DNA of 64,000 nucleotides from Otatea glauca (GCA_036346275.1 CM070730.1:40594918-40658917), one strand, 5' to 3'. Positions 45,536 through 57,628 are shown, counted from the stretch's first letter. The notes: generated by a model from the letters alone, not told the origin. Numbers and translations: made by a program.

Positions 45536-48525
45536 TGTGAGGACCCGAATCCACTGATTCGAACCCACTGTGTTTTACCGCACTAGTACAAGGATCAACG
45601 CTAGTGCACACAGCTTAACATTGGTACATATCACATCATACACAACGATAATAGAATAATAGTTTATTTATTGATATAGCTAAATGTATGATCTTATGAC
45701 CAACTTACATTATTGAGCCACGCAGGGCAAGACTGAAAATATAACTAATGATTAAGCAGCAGAAAGTAGAAAACGTAGATAGTTCATCAGTTCACCACAG
45801 GCAACCGACAAGGCTCGGACCCTAATGACTCGTGTCTTCCCGGACTTCATCTTCCAAAACAAGTGTAGATTCTTCAACTGTTGATTATTGTTGTTTGGCA
45901 AGGGTGAGCACTTAAAGCACTCAACAAGTTGTGCACAGAATGCAATTCTATGTATCTATATGTAAGGCTTATTCCAATGGATAGGCTATCATGGCTATTT
46001 TGCAATAAGCCGCATTTATGAACAATTATAATAAATAGATGGTAAAGACTGTAAAACAAATAGCAATAATGAATAAGTTCAGTATTTCTCAAGTAAACCA
46101 AGTTTCCAATCCTAAGTCAAATTTCATCTTTCATATGGCATCCCGCCATCCCAACCATGTTGTCCAATTAATTAAACTAACCCTTAACTGTAATTCCCGA
46201 GCTTTGCTCAATACCGCGAGCACGGCTATTCGAATAGTTTCACACTCTGCAGAGGTTATGCACTTTACCCACGCGATACAACCAAACACCACCAAGGCGA
46301 GTGATTATAACAAAGCCTTTACAAAGCTCTGGCTTAACCGGATACTACCCGCTAAGCTTTCAACACTGGTGGGTCTGAAAACCATAACCAGGGCCCCCCT
46401 CTTGCGCCATGTGAATTACTCCATAACTCGGGAACTCACACCGACCACGATAGTACCAAAATTAAGACATTGCAAATTACTCAGCTAGGCTGGCCCATAC
46501 CAGACATGTGGTTGCATGATTGACTCCGGTCAAAGGCTTGCAAGGTTAAGTCCTTAGTGTGATCAAGGCAAGACTTCCATATACCCTCTGCCCATCGGGC
46601 CCACCTTGGCATACTCGCCCCTTGTCACTTGCCCCAATCTAAATTATTATCACCCAGTTGATTACCAAGCACCACGTGCCATCAACAATTCAACATCGTT
46701 GCGTGACATGACTCGCCACAACAACTCAACCTCATCGTGTGATCCCACATGACATACAAGTTCATAACATTGTTCCATATTCCATTAATCAAGATTAATT
46801 ATCAATGATTCTGACACATGTGTTGACGTGGCATGGCTAAGCAATTAATACGAACTAATCCTCCAATGTTGATTATAATTATTAACCAACTATATTTAAC
46901 CAATCTAGGGTGACAATGGATCATGGCATACAATGACAAGGTAGGGTATAGATCAATCTGGTATATTAACTAAGCCCAATCTAATTTGAAACAATTGTAT
47001 ACTTGAAATATATGCAATAGGGTAAAACAATTATAGCAATTTTATAAACATGGGTTCAACATGATCAAAGCACAACTTGCCTTGGAATAGGTCCTGATCT
47101 GGTTCTGGAACTTGCTCTTGAGTTGCTGGATCTTCCTCCGAAGCGTCGCACAATTCAACGTCTACGCGTACCGAAGAAGAAAAGCAAATAAATACCAAAA
47201 CAGAGAGCAAATGAACTCCAAAAATAAATAAAATTCACCATTAAATAGATCTCAATTTTACAACTTTTTAGAAACTGGAATCACTCAAATCCGAGTTACG
47301 ATGCAAAAGATATAGCCTTTTGAAGTTTGAAATAAATTCTGAAATCAGAAAATCAGAAATTCGAAATTAACAGATTTATTTTTATTCTGAAAACCGATTT
47401 ATTGCGCAAGCCTGACGTCATCACGACGCCAGCGCTGAACCGGACCAATCAGAAGCCGACGCGTGGACTCGGTGCATAGACCTGGTCCACCACGTCGCGC
47501 TGGTCCACGGCGAACCCGACACATGACTCCTCGGCGCCGCGCCTCCACGCGCGCGCACCGATTAGCGTGTGACGGCGCCATCCGATGCATCCAGATCACA
47601 TCGGGCGGTTGCCGATCAAGCACACGCGCAGATCTCAAAGTAGGTTTTAGATCTAACGGACAGCGATTAACGAAGGCTTACGGCCACCGAGTCCACGCGG
47701 GTGAATGGGACGCTTGAGCGACGATCCGACGGTCCAAATCTTCTCCTGCAATGGCGCCGCGAGACGAAACTCACCGGCGATGAAGGCGACGACGCTCCGC
47801 GAGGCGTTCCGGCGGGCTCTGGACGACGAAAACCTGGGGTTTTGACGCGGCGCGGGACAAGGACCTCAACGCACCCGTAGGCTCCTTAAATAGGCGGACG
47901 GAGGGGCGTGCGGGCGAAGAACACGGACTCCGAGTCCACCGGAGACACGGCGGCGCGGCGGAAGAGTCCGAAACGGAGACGACAAACGGATACCCTACGA
48001 TTCAAGATCAACGGCCAAGCCTCGCTGCAACGTGGCTCAATCAACGCCGATCCTAAGATCTAACGGCCCGCGAGTCTAGGGTTTTCCACGCACTCCCAGC
48101 CGTCGGATGATGATCCAACAGCCAACGCCAAAACTTCTAGAAGCTGGGCCTGGCGGGCCGCGCGAGCGGGCCGGCCTACAACAGGGATGGGGCTACGGCT
48201 CGACACTATTCCCAGGTTTTACCGGATTTTAACATTTAAAATAATTCTGGTAATTCAAATAATCGGTTTTAAGCAGAAATAATATCAGGAAAAATCCCAG
48301 AAAAATCTCAAAAATACTTCGAGACATTCTGGACTCAAATAAAATATTTTTGGCAAAACTTTATTTTAACTTTTCATAAATTTAAATAGATTTGAATAAA
48401 AGGCAATAAACCTGATTTGAATTTAATTCAAATAAATCCAGAAAAATCCAAATAAATTCCAGAAAATCATAAATGCACAAATAAGAAATAAAAACTTTAA
48501 TTAAGCCAAATTTTGGGATGTTACA
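45536..48525 (-). repeat. Gypsy 1 3' LTR
   Basis: 2990 bases, TG...CA ends. From 45600 to about 47050 it is almost identical to the 5' LTR. From about 47090 to 48300 small indels are frequent. Confidence 0.93.
47884..47893 (-). promoter_or_regulatory. TATA-like motif of gypsy 1 3' LTR
   Basis: On the minus strand CTATTTAAGG lies in a GC-rich context (CGCCTATTTAAGGAGCC), the expected type of U3 TATA box. The same motif is at 56621-56630 in the 5' LTR. Confidence 0.5.
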
Positions 48526-48541
48526 AACCTCCCCCCCTTAA
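48526..48541 (-). other. Polypurine tract of gypsy 1
   Basis: The minus strand reads TAAGGGGGGGAGGTTTG directly before the 3' LTR start TGTAACATCCC. This is the plus-strand primer position for reverse transcription. Confidence 0.85.
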
Positions 48542-48544
48542 CAG

Positions 48545-49020
48545 AATCTCGACCCGAGATTCAGGGCTAGCTAGAGAAAAGGTTAGGGAATTCTAACTTC
48601 AAATCTTCTTCTCGCTGCCAAGTGGCTTCACTTTCGGAATGATTGCTCCACTGAACTCTGCAAAAGCGAATAGACTTGTTTCTGGTCTTGCGCTCCATAA
48701 CCTCCAAAATTCGACCGTTGCTCTTTGTAAGTCAAATCTTCTTGCACTCTATTGCATCCAACGGGTTTGCTCATGGCACTCGAGACACTTCTTAAGCCGT
48801 GACACATGGAATACATCATGCACTCCTGCCAAGGATCGAGGCAACTCTAATCGATAAGCTACTTCTCTCGACTCTCGTAATCTTGAGCAGACCAACATAT
48901 CTTGGTGCAAGCTTCCCTTTCACATGAAATCTTTTAACGCCCTTAAGAGGGGTAACTCTGAGATACACATAATCTTCTGGCTCAAAACTCAAATCTCGAT
49001 GACGGTTATCTGCGTAGCTT
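48545..49020 (-). pseudogene. Gypsy 1 integrase C-terminus with chromodomain
   Basis: Reading leftwards, the GPY/F-like part is damaged but recognisable from the gypsy 2 counterpart. Near 48660-48570 the minus strand reads VQWSNHSESEATWQREEDL, a chromodomain C-terminal motif. The preceding LTYKEQ is in another frame, so at least one frameshift separates them. A chromodomain at the integrase end places the element among chromoviruses, where it helps target insertion to heterochromatin. Confidence 0.7.
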
Positions 49021-49031
49021 TTCTGTCTTGA

Positions 49032-49800
49032 CTATGCTATCTTCAACCTTTCTCTGACCATTGCGACTTGACTTTCGGCTTCTTCGAGAATATCTGGCCC
49101 AAACACCACACGCTCTCCTGTCTCATTCCAATTTAACGGAGTACGACAAGCACGTCCATACAACACCTCGAATGGTGACATCTGCAGGCAAGCTTGATAG
49201 CTATTATTGTAACTGAACTCTGCATATGGCAAACATTTATCCCAAGATGTAGCATAAGCTAAGGCACAAGCTCTTAACATATCCTCTAAAATCTGATTTA
49301 CTCTTTCACCGACCATCCATGCTGGGGTGATATGTCAGATCAAATTCGACGAGTTCCCATTGCTTCGTGCAACTTATTCCAAAATCTTGAGGTAAATTGG
49401 GTACCTCTGTCCGACACGATCTTCCTAGGCACTCCATGCAAACATACAATCCTTGACATGTACAACTCTGCTAAACAATCTCCAGAGTAGGTGGTCTTTA
49501 CTGGGATAAAATGGGCGACCTTGGTTAGACGATCCACAATTACCCAAATGGAATCGTAACCTTTCTGAGTTTTAGGTAAACCGGTGATAAAATCCATTCC
49601 GATTTCCTACCACTTCCATTCCGGAATTTTCAATGGCTGCAACAAACCAGCTGGTCTTTGATGCATGTCCTTTACCCTCTGACATACGTCACATAAAGCA
49701 ACATGCTGAGCTACCTCACGCTTCATATTAGGCCACCAAAATCTCTCTTTCAAATCTTGATACATTTTTGCACTTCCTGGATGAATCGAGTACTTAGAAT
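49032..49800 (-). pseudogene. Gypsy 1 integrase
   Basis: The zinc finger region (49800-49660) reads HDSKYSIHPGSAKMYQDL and ends CDVCQRVK, the HHCC pattern. The core follows with MDFITGLPKTQKGYDSIWV, VDRLTKVAHF and SDRGTQFTSRFW (first and second Asp), then after a frameshift near 49330 RVNQILEDMLRACAL (Glu) and FSYNNSYQACLQMSPFE. A stop replaces a residue just before EIGMDF. All three catalytic residues of the DDE triad are visible, but in different frames. Confidence 0.85.
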
Positions 49801-49810
49801 CGTGAGATTC

Positions 49811-50713
49811 TTAAAGAATCAGCTGCTTCAGTTCCTTTTTATCCGGTACACAAATTCGGCCTTTGAATAACATGGTTCCTTGCTCATCCAGAGTGAAATC
49901 TAAGGCTAGGCCTTCTTCCTTTTTAGCCTTGATCTTAGAAATCTTATCGTCATCTTGTTGACCTTCTCTAATCTGATCCTCTAGCGTTGGCTTCACTTCC
50001 AGTGCAGCTACCATTCCTTGCGGAACGACTTCCAACCTTAGCTTCTGAAATTCCTTGCATAGTTCTGGTTGATCCTCCACTGTCAATGTAGTTGCGCTAT
50101 GGCTCTTTCGACTCAGAGCATCTGCTACCACATTGGCTTTTCCGGGATGATAATGGATTCCCACATTATAATCCTTAATTAGCTCTAGCCACCTTCGCTG
50201 TCTCATATTCAGATCTGCTTGAGTGAATATGTATTTCAGGCTCTTATGGTCCGTATATATCTCACATCTATTTCCTATGAGATAATGACGCCATATCTTT
50301 AAAGCATGCACTACGGCAGCTAACTCCAAATCATGCGTTGGGTAATTCACTTCATGCGGTCTTAACTGTCTCGACGCATAAGCAACGACTTTGCTTTTTT
50401 GCATTAACACGCACCCCAAGCCTTGCTTTGAAGCATCGCAATAAATATCAAATCCATTTTGCACATCTGGCAACACTAACACGGGGGCTGTTGTTAAACG
50501 CTTCTTTAACTCCATAAAACTTTTCTCGCACTCTGGCGTCCATGCAAACTTCTTTTCTTTCTTCAACAACTGCGTAAGGGGTTTAGCAATCGTTGAGAAT
50601 CCCTCTATGAACCGACGGTAATATCCCGCCATTCCCAGAAAACTACGGATCTGGGTAATGACTTCGGTTGCTCCCGATGCAACATCGTCCCACTTTGCTT
50701 GGGTCGATCGCAA
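49811..50713 (-). pseudogene. Gypsy 1 RT connection and RNase H
   Basis: The 300-residue frame has the RT thumb-to-connection sequence SFLGMAGYYRRFIEGFS, then the RNase H domain: FDIYCDASKQGLGCVLMQ (Asp), HDLELAAVVHALKIWRHYL (Glu), IYTDHKSLKYIFTQ (Asp) and VADALSRK at the end. It ends at a TAA within the linker to integrase (LKQLIL*). It overlaps the RT frame by about 70 bases and is joined to it by a frameshift near 50680. Confidence 0.88.
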
Positions 50714-51461
50714 CTCCTTTAGTAGTCATTACATGACCAAGAAATTCAACTTTCTCCTTCCAAAATTCACACTTGCTAAACTTAGCATACAGCTGATGCT
50801 CTCGCAGCCTGTCTAAAACCATTCTCAGGTGTTCCGCATGCTCTTCCTCTGTCTTTGAGTAGACCAAGATATCGTCTATGAAGACTACAACAAACTTATC
50901 CAAATATTCCATGAAAACCTTATTCATCATGTTCATGAAATATGCCGGGGCATTAGTCAATCCAAATGACATGACTGTGAACTCGTAATGTCCATAACAC
51001 GTAGAAAACGCAGTCTTAGGCACATCCTCTGCTCGGATCTTCAACTGATGGTAACCTGAACGAAGATCTATCTTAGAGAAAACTCCAGCTCCTCTTAACT
51101 GGTCAAATAAGTCATCGATCCTGGGCAACGGATACTTATTCTTGATCGTTACTTCATTAAGTGCACGATAATCGATGCACATTCTGAGACTTCCATCCTT
51201 CTTACGAACAAACAAAACTGGTGCTCCCCATGGTGATGAACTAGGTCTAATGAAACCTTTCTCTTGCAGTTCCTCAATCTGCTTCTTCATTTCCACTAAC
51301 TCGTCGGTAGGCATCCGGTATGGTCTCTTTGATATCGGTGCTGTCCCTGGTGCTAACTCGATCATGAACTCGATATCACGGCCAGCGGCAATCTGGCAAA
51401 TCTTCCGAAACACATCCGGTATTCTCTGCTCTCGCACATCTTCCATGCCGATGGCTTTCAC
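50643..51461 (-). pseudogene. Gypsy 1 reverse transcriptase
   Basis: The frame begins with the pre-RT region (VFRKICQIAAGRDIEFMIEL, APISKRPYRMP), then KKDGSLRMCIDYRALNEVT, GVFSKIDLRSGYHQLKI (first catalytic Asp), FGLTNAPAYFM and FVVVFIDDILVYSK, the catalytic Asp-Asp in its Ty3/gypsy form. RT motifs are intact. The frame is lost after VEFLGHVMTTKGVAIDPSKV. In the family one long pol ORF would continue from protease to integrase. Confidence 0.9.
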
Positions 51462-52177
51462 ATGCGTTGACCACTAATTGCCCATCTCGAGCAAATGGTC
51501 GCTTGAAACTCCACTTTCTTGCCACTAGGGCCTTCCAAAGTCACGATTCTTCGGCCACAATCCAAAACAGCCTTATGTTTGGACAGCCAATCCATTCCAA
51601 GGATGACGTCTAGGGATTGCGCATCTATCAATATAAGATTCGCTAGAAATTCTATCCCATCCATAAGCAACTTAGCTCCCAAACACCCAATGCTAGATCT
51701 AAGCTCAGATCCTGGGGCTTGGACTAAGAGCACACACTTAAGATTCACCATTTTAAATCCATTCTTGGTTGCAAAACTTTGAGAAACAAACGAATGCGAA
51801 GCTCCAGAATCAAACAAAACTATAGCCGGTACTGAGTTAACCAGGAACTTACCCAGTACGACGTCTGTAGCTTCCTGAGCTCCATCTGCGGTGATGTGGT
51901 TGATCCTCCCGCGCACTGTTGATTGCGGGGTTGCTCCAGCTTGACTTGGTGCACGATTTCCTTCTGATGCTGGTGCCTTGGCAGGTGTTGTCCCCAAGTT
52001 GGAACGAACTGGCGTGATGCCTCCCTTCTGTGGACACCTATTAGAAAAGTGCCCTGGCTCATTGCATGTATAGCATCTTTTCACCGCATCGCCGACTCCT
52101 CCCGGCGCATTGTTACCTGTCTTTGGGTCGAAAGTTTTGATTGGCGTATGAGGCGCAGGGTTGATGTCTGTTCTCAC
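51458..52177 (-). pseudogene. Gypsy 1 zinc knuckle and aspartic protease
   Basis: A gag C-terminal zinc knuckle CYTCNEPGHFSNRC (CX2CX4HX4C) is followed by a spacer and the protease: FLVNSVPAIVLFDSGASHSF contains the DSG active site, and LDVILGMDWLSKHKAVLDC is the conserved flap-side motif. It overlaps the RT frame by a few bases with a frame change. Confidence 0.88.
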
Positions 52178-53030
52178 ACCGGTGGTTGGAATCTAGCAAA
52201 TTGTTGTGGTGACATCCTCAAGCGTAGATGGTTTGGGCGTTCACCCCGATTAGTCATTAAGCGCTTACGGTTTTCACCCAGCTCTTTGCGCTTATCCTCT
52301 AGGATCAAAGCCTTATTCACTAGCTCCTGAAAGTTTGGAAAGTTGTGGGTAATCAGTCCAACCTGCAGTCCTGAATTTAGTCCCTTCATGAAACGAGGCG
52401 CTTAGCTTTGTCCGTCGCTCGTCTTGAGGAGCATAGCGAGCTAAGCTGGTAAACTTGTTCGTGCTCGGCCACCGGTTGGTCTCCTTGTTTGAGCCCTAAA
52501 CTCTTCCTTCTTAAGGTCCATCATTCCCTCGGGACATGATCTCGGCGAAGCGATAGTAAACTCCTCCTGTGTGATCTCTTGCGGGGCTCCATGAGCGGCA
52601 CAATAATTCTCCCACCATTCTGCGGCGGTTCCTTCCAGCTTGATGAGAGCGTAGAGCACCTTCTCATTGCCTTCACATTGCGTGATGTGCGCTTTCTTCT
52701 CAATAGTCCTAAGCCGCCATCGGCTTCCAAAGGATTCACATTTCTGAGAAGTTTGGTGGCCTAGTCCTCATAAAATCGACACTTTGAGTGAGGTCGAGGT
52801 CCACCATGGTTGTTCCGAGCTCTGAGGTTGTTGTTGGTTCTTCTTTGCGTTGGTCATCTCTTGCATCTCTGCCGCATCATAGTTTGCATTAGTTGAGTCT
52901 GCGCGGCAAGAAACGCTCCCAGGTTCTGCATGTCCACTGGCGGTGGTTGAGGGCTGCCTCCGTCATTGGGGTTGTCATTCTGGCGCAGTCCACTTCCTGA
53001 AGCACGGTTGTTCCCTCGAGTATTCACCAT
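52178..53030 (-). pseudogene. Gypsy 1 gag, frameshifted
   Basis: The ATG at 53030 starts MVNTRGNNRASGSGLRQN, then MQNLGAFLAAQTQLMQTMM, a usual N-terminus of Tekay-type gag. A TGA follows within 70 codons. Capsid sequence resumes in other frames: YALIKLEGTAAEWWENY and ITQEEFT near 52660-52560, EGMMDLKKEEFR near 52530, and FQELVNKALILEDKRKE near 52330. At least four frame changes are needed to read it through. Confidence 0.8.
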
Positions 53031-53501
53031 CTGATGATTGCCTCTTGGGTTAGGAAAGGTAGATGTAGCATAGATAAGAAGTAAGAATTTCTAAAGCGGG
53101 GAAATAGGTTATACCCAACTGAAATAATTCTTTATTTATTCTTGGTATGGCTGCTTATTTAAGCCTACAAGCTTGGCAACACATACTGCACACTCAGCAT
53201 TACAAAGAAGCAAACTAAACACGAAATCTTAACGTCAACTAAAGAGGTAAAGATTAACTTAAAGACACGACTCACACTCGAGTCTCAACACAGCTCCAAG
53301 GCTGACACTCACTCATCCAGCCACCCTGGCTGAAGCTGATCTGGCGCAAACACCGGCGGGTGAGCTGGCATAGGAGCGAACCTATCCTGATGACCTACTA
53401 CTGGGTTCTCTGCAACAACGGGGTCTGCACTCCCCTCTGGCTCCCACTCTCGCTCCTCGGGATCCTCCCGGACTCCTCAGCTGGCTCCTGAACTCCTCGA
53501 G

Positions 53502-54101
53502 TCACGCGCTCCAACTCGTCCTCGACCGCCTCGGGGCCTCTCCAGCTCGGTGATCATTCCGATGGTCAAGCACGGTCACCTCAAGCTCTGCTCGCCACTC
53601 GAGTGCCTCGTACACAGTCTCCAGCTCTTGAGTAGTATCTCTCATATGATCTTCTTGGGCAAGGGCGAACTCTGCAAGGTGTGTTGCGGTAGCACATTCG
53701 TCCTCCACGATCCGTCGGCTTCGGCACGCTTGAACGTCTGGGTGAAGTCGGAACACTGAGTCGTGAAGCTCGTTGGCGTAGTCGCGGCAGACACGGTGAA
53801 GAGCAAGTCGGGCAACCTCCTGAATTGCAACCTCGTACGAGAATCTTCTGGCGGAGATGTTGATTGGTCTGCTGGCTTCATCATTCTCCCGGGCATAGAC
53901 AATCAGCTTGCAAATAAATCCTCGGTGTACACCATTGACGGTCCAACTGCCTCCCCGGTAAAGTGGACGGTAGAAGCCTCCAAGCGTCTGAAGAACTCTC
54001 CACAGCTCCATGGCGTAGCCACCAACTAACTCCTCGAAGGTCGGAACGATCGGCATCTGCTCCACAAGCACTTTGAATAAGTTCTCCACCCGAAACGGCA
54101 A
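53502..54101 (-). CDS. Extra sense ORF between primer site and gag of gypsy 1
   Basis: This 199-residue ORF lies between the primer-binding site (54253) and the gag start (53030). It starts MPFRVENLFKVLVEQMP. A central block has hydrophobic strands (GFICKLIVYA) followed by a helix with AIQEVARLALHRVCRDYANE. The C-terminal part (LAQEDHMRDTTQELETVYEAL) looks like a coiled coil. It is not gag, protease or pol, and I do not recognise a named family. The strand-then-Ala-rich-helix order is reminiscent of a double-stranded RNA-binding fold, which is speculation. Reading open through 600 bases next to a badly frameshifted gag suggests it was under selection longer, or chance. Confidence 0.5.
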   Translation of the reverse strand: MPFRVENLFKVLVEQMPIVPTFEELVGGYAMELWRVLQTLGGFYRPLYRGGSWTVNGVHRGFICKLIVYARENDEASRPINISARRFSYEVAIQEVARLALHRVCRDYANELHDSVFRLHPDVQACRSRRIVEDECATATHLAEFALAQEDHMRDTTQELETVYEALEWRAELEVTVLDHRNDHRAGEAPRRSRTSWSA

Positions 54102-54252
54102 GAAAAACGGGTAAATTCAGCAAAGGCGAGAAGTAGAGAATGAGATGAGTCAAGAGTGTTTTATTAGTCAAATTTAAATTTTCTTTAGAAAATAGATTTG
54201 GACTCACACAGGACACCTTCATACTATCTAGGGCCAAGACCTACAGTCAGTA

Positions 54253-54265
54253 TGCTCTGATACCA
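54253..54265 (-). other. Primer-binding site of gypsy 1 (initiator Met tRNA)
   Basis: The minus strand reads TGGTATCAGAGCA four bases inside the 5' LTR end, complementary to the 3' end of plant initiator methionine tRNA. Confidence 0.9.
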
Positions 54266-54269
54266 CCTC

Positions 54270-57250
54270 TGTGAGGACCCGAATCCACTGATTCGAACCC
54301 TGTGTGTTTTACCGCACTAGTCCCAGGATCAACGCTAGTGCACACAACTTAACATTGGTACATATCACATCATACACAACGATAATAGAATAATAGTTCA
54401 TTTATTGATATAGCTAACTGTATGATCTTATGTCCAACTTACATTATTGAGCCACGCAGGGCAAGACTGAAAATATAACTAATGATTAAGCAGCGGAAAG
54501 TAGAAAACGTAGATAGCTCATCAGTTCACCACAGGCAACCGACAAGGCTCAGACCCTAATGACTCGTGTCTTCCCGGACTTCATCTTCCAAAACAGGTGT
54601 AGATTCTTCAACTGTTGATTATTGTTGTTTGGCAAGGGTGAGCACTTAAAGCACTCAACAAGTTGTGCACAGAATGCAATTCTATGTATCTATATGTAAG
54701 GCATATTACAATGGATAGGCTATCATGGCTATTTTGCAATAAGCAGCATTTATGAACAATTATAATAAATAGATGGTAAAGACTGTAAAACAAATAGCAA
54801 TAATGAATAAGTTCAGTATTTCTCAAGTAAACCAAGTTTCCAATCCTAAGTCAAATTTCATCTTCCATATGGCATCCCGCCATCCCAACCATGTTGTCCA
54901 ATTAATTAAACTAACCCTTAACTGTAATTCCCGAGCTTTGCTCAATACCGCGAGCACGGCTATTTGAATAGTTTCACACTCTGCAGAGGTTATGCAATTT
55001 ACCCACGCGATACAACCAAACACCACCAAGGCGAGTGATTATAACAAAGCCTTTACAAAGCTCTGGCTTAACCGGATACTACCCGCTAAGGTTTCAACAC
55101 TGGTGGGTCTGAAAACCTTAACCAGGGCCCCCCTCTTGCGCCATGTGAATTACTCCATAACTTGGGAACTCACACCGACCACGATAGTACCAAAATTAAG
55201 ACATTGCAAATTACTCAGCTAGGCTGGCCCATACCAGACATGTGGTTGCATGATTGACTCAGGTCAAAGGCTTGCAAGGTTAAGTCCTTAGTGTGATCAA
55301 GGCAAGACTTCCACATACCCTCTGCCCATCGGGCCCACCTTGGCATACTCGCCCCTTGTCACTTACCCCAATCTAAATTATTACCACCCACTTGATTACC
55401 AAGCACCACGTGCCATCAACAATTCAACATCGTTGCGTGACATGACTCGCCACAACAACTCAATCTCATCGTGTGATCCCACATGACACACAAGTTCATA
55501 ACATTGTTCCATATTCCATTAATCAAGATTAATTATCAATGATTCTGACACATGTGTTGACGTGGCATGGCTAAGCAATTAATACGAACTAATCCTCCAA
55601 TGTTGATTATAATTATTAACCAACTATATTTAACCAATCTAGGGTGACAATGGATCATGCCATACAATGACAAGGTAGGGTATAGATCAATCTGGTATAT
55701 TAACTAAGCCCAATCTAATTTGAAACAATTGTATACTTGAAATATATGCAATAGGGTAAAACAATTATAGCAATTTTATAAACATGGGTTCAACATGATC
55801 AAAGCACAACTTGCCTTGGAATAGGTCTGATCTGGTTCGGAACTTGCTCTTGAGTTCTTGATCTTCCTCCAAACGTCGCACAATTCAACGTCTCACGCGT
55901 CATCAAGAAGAAAAGCAAATAAATACCAAAACAGAGAGCAAATGAACTCCAAAAATAAATAAAATTCACCATTAAATAGATCTCAATTTTACAACTTTTA
56001 GAAACTGGAATCACTCAAATCGAGTTACGATGCAAAAGATATAGCCTTTTGAAGTTTGAAATAAATTACAAATCGAAAATCGAAATTCGAAATTAACAGA
56101 TTTATTTTTATTCAAAACCGATTTATTGCGCAAGCTGACGTCATCACGGCGCCAGTGCACTGAACGGACCAATCGAAGCCGACGCGTGGACTCGGTGCAT
56201 AGACCCGGTCCACCACGTCGCGCTGGTCCACGGCGAACCCGACACATGACTCTTCGGCGCCTGCGCCTCCACGCGGCGGCACCCGATTGGCAGCGGTGAC
56301 GGCGCCATCCGATGCATCCAGATCACATCGGGCGGTTGCCGATCGAAGCACACGCGGCAGGATCTCAGGCGAGGGTTTTAGATCTAACGGACAACGATTA
56401 ACGAAGGCTTACGGCTCACCGAGTCCACGCGGCTGAATCTGGGACGTTGAGCGACGATCCGACGGTCCAAATCTTCTCCTGCTGCTAATGGCGCCGCCGA
56501 GACGAAACTCACCGGCGATGAAGGCGACGACGCTCCGCGAGGCGTTCCGGCGGGCTCGACGGGCGGCAAAACAGGGTTTTGACGCGGCGCGGGACAAGGA
56601 CCTCAACGCACCCGTAGGCTCCTTAAATAGGCGGACGGAGGGGCGTGCGGGCGAAGAACACGGACTCCGAGTCCACCGGAGACACGGCGGCGCGGCGGAA
56701 GAGTCCGAAACGGAGACGACAAACGGATACCCTACGATTCAAGATCAACGGCCAAGCCTCGCTGCAACGTGGCTCAATCAACGCCGATCCTAAGATCTAA
56801 CGGCCCGCGAGTCTAGGGTTTCCCACGCACTCCCAGCCGTCGGATGATGATCCAACAGCCAACGCCAAAACTTCTAGAAGCTGGGCACAGCGGGCGCGCG
56901 AATGGCCGCCTGCAACGAGGATGGGGCTACGGCGACACTATTCCTGTTTTTACCGATTTTAACATTTAAAATAATTACGGTAATTCAAATAATCGGTTTT
57001 AAGCGAAATAATATCAGAAAAATCGGAAAAATCTCAAAAATACTTGAGACATTACGGACTCAAATAAAATATTTTTGGCAAAACTTTATTTTAACTTTTC
57101 ATAAATTTAAATAGATTTGAATAAAAGGCAATAAACCTGATTTGAATTTAATTCAAATAAATCCAGAAAAATCCAAATAAATTCCAGAAAATCATAAATG
57201 CACAAATAAGAAATAAAAACTTTAATTAAGCCAAATTTTGGGATGTTACA
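54270..57250 (-). repeat. Gypsy 1 5' LTR
   Basis: 2981 bases with TG...CA ends; the TATA-like motif on the minus strand is at 56621-56630. It is nearly identical to the 3' LTR up to about 55815, then carries clustered small indels to about 57060 and is nearly identical again to the end. Confidence 0.93.
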
Positions 57251-57628
57251 ATTTGGTCGAGGAGAAATCGGGTAGGCGCGCTTAGCGCCAAGGCAAGGCG
57301 AGCGATCAATTTTGCTGGGCAGGCCAGACAGAGCATCTTAACGCGAAAGCGGTCGAAGATGGGCCGCGTGGGGAAAAACGGCCCGAGAGCGATTTGAAAA
57401 ACAAAAAAATATTTTCCGATTTAAGAAAATTCTAGGAATTCAAATAAGTGCAAATAAATTCAAATAAATAGCAAATAAATTCAGAAAAATCCCCAAAAAT
57501 ACAGAAAAATTCAAATTAAATCCTTTCTTAAATGGACAATTCAAATTAAGCTGGAATTAATTCAAGAGAAATGCAAATGGTTTATTTTTGAATTCAACAT
57601 TGCAAAACTCAATTTTTGGGATGTTACA
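57251..57628 (-). repeat. Gypsy 2 3' LTR, right part
   Basis: It ends CAATTTTTGGGATGTTACA, the minus-strand LTR start TGTAACATCCC, next to a polypurine tract TAAGGGGGGAGGTTTG (57629-57644 on the minus strand). With 44539-45535 it makes up a shortened 3' LTR. Confidence 0.8.

Larger units (their letters stand above)
45536..57250 (-). mobile_element. Gypsy 1: complete 11.7-kb Tekay-type chromovirus
   Basis: Two LTRs (45536-48525 and 54270-57250; TGTGAGGACCC to GGGATGTTACA) flank an internal region of 5.74 kb. Primer site and polypurine tract adjoin the LTRs as expected for the minus orientation. Internal order: an extra ORF, gag, zinc knuckle, protease, RT, RNase H, integrase with HHCC finger, and chromodomain, which is the gene order of Ty3/gypsy chromoviruses. 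Frameshifts and stops make it non-functional. It sits inside the gypsy 2 3' LTR, but the 5-base flanks (GCTAG and ATTTG) do not match, so a target duplication is not evident. Confidence 0.93.
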
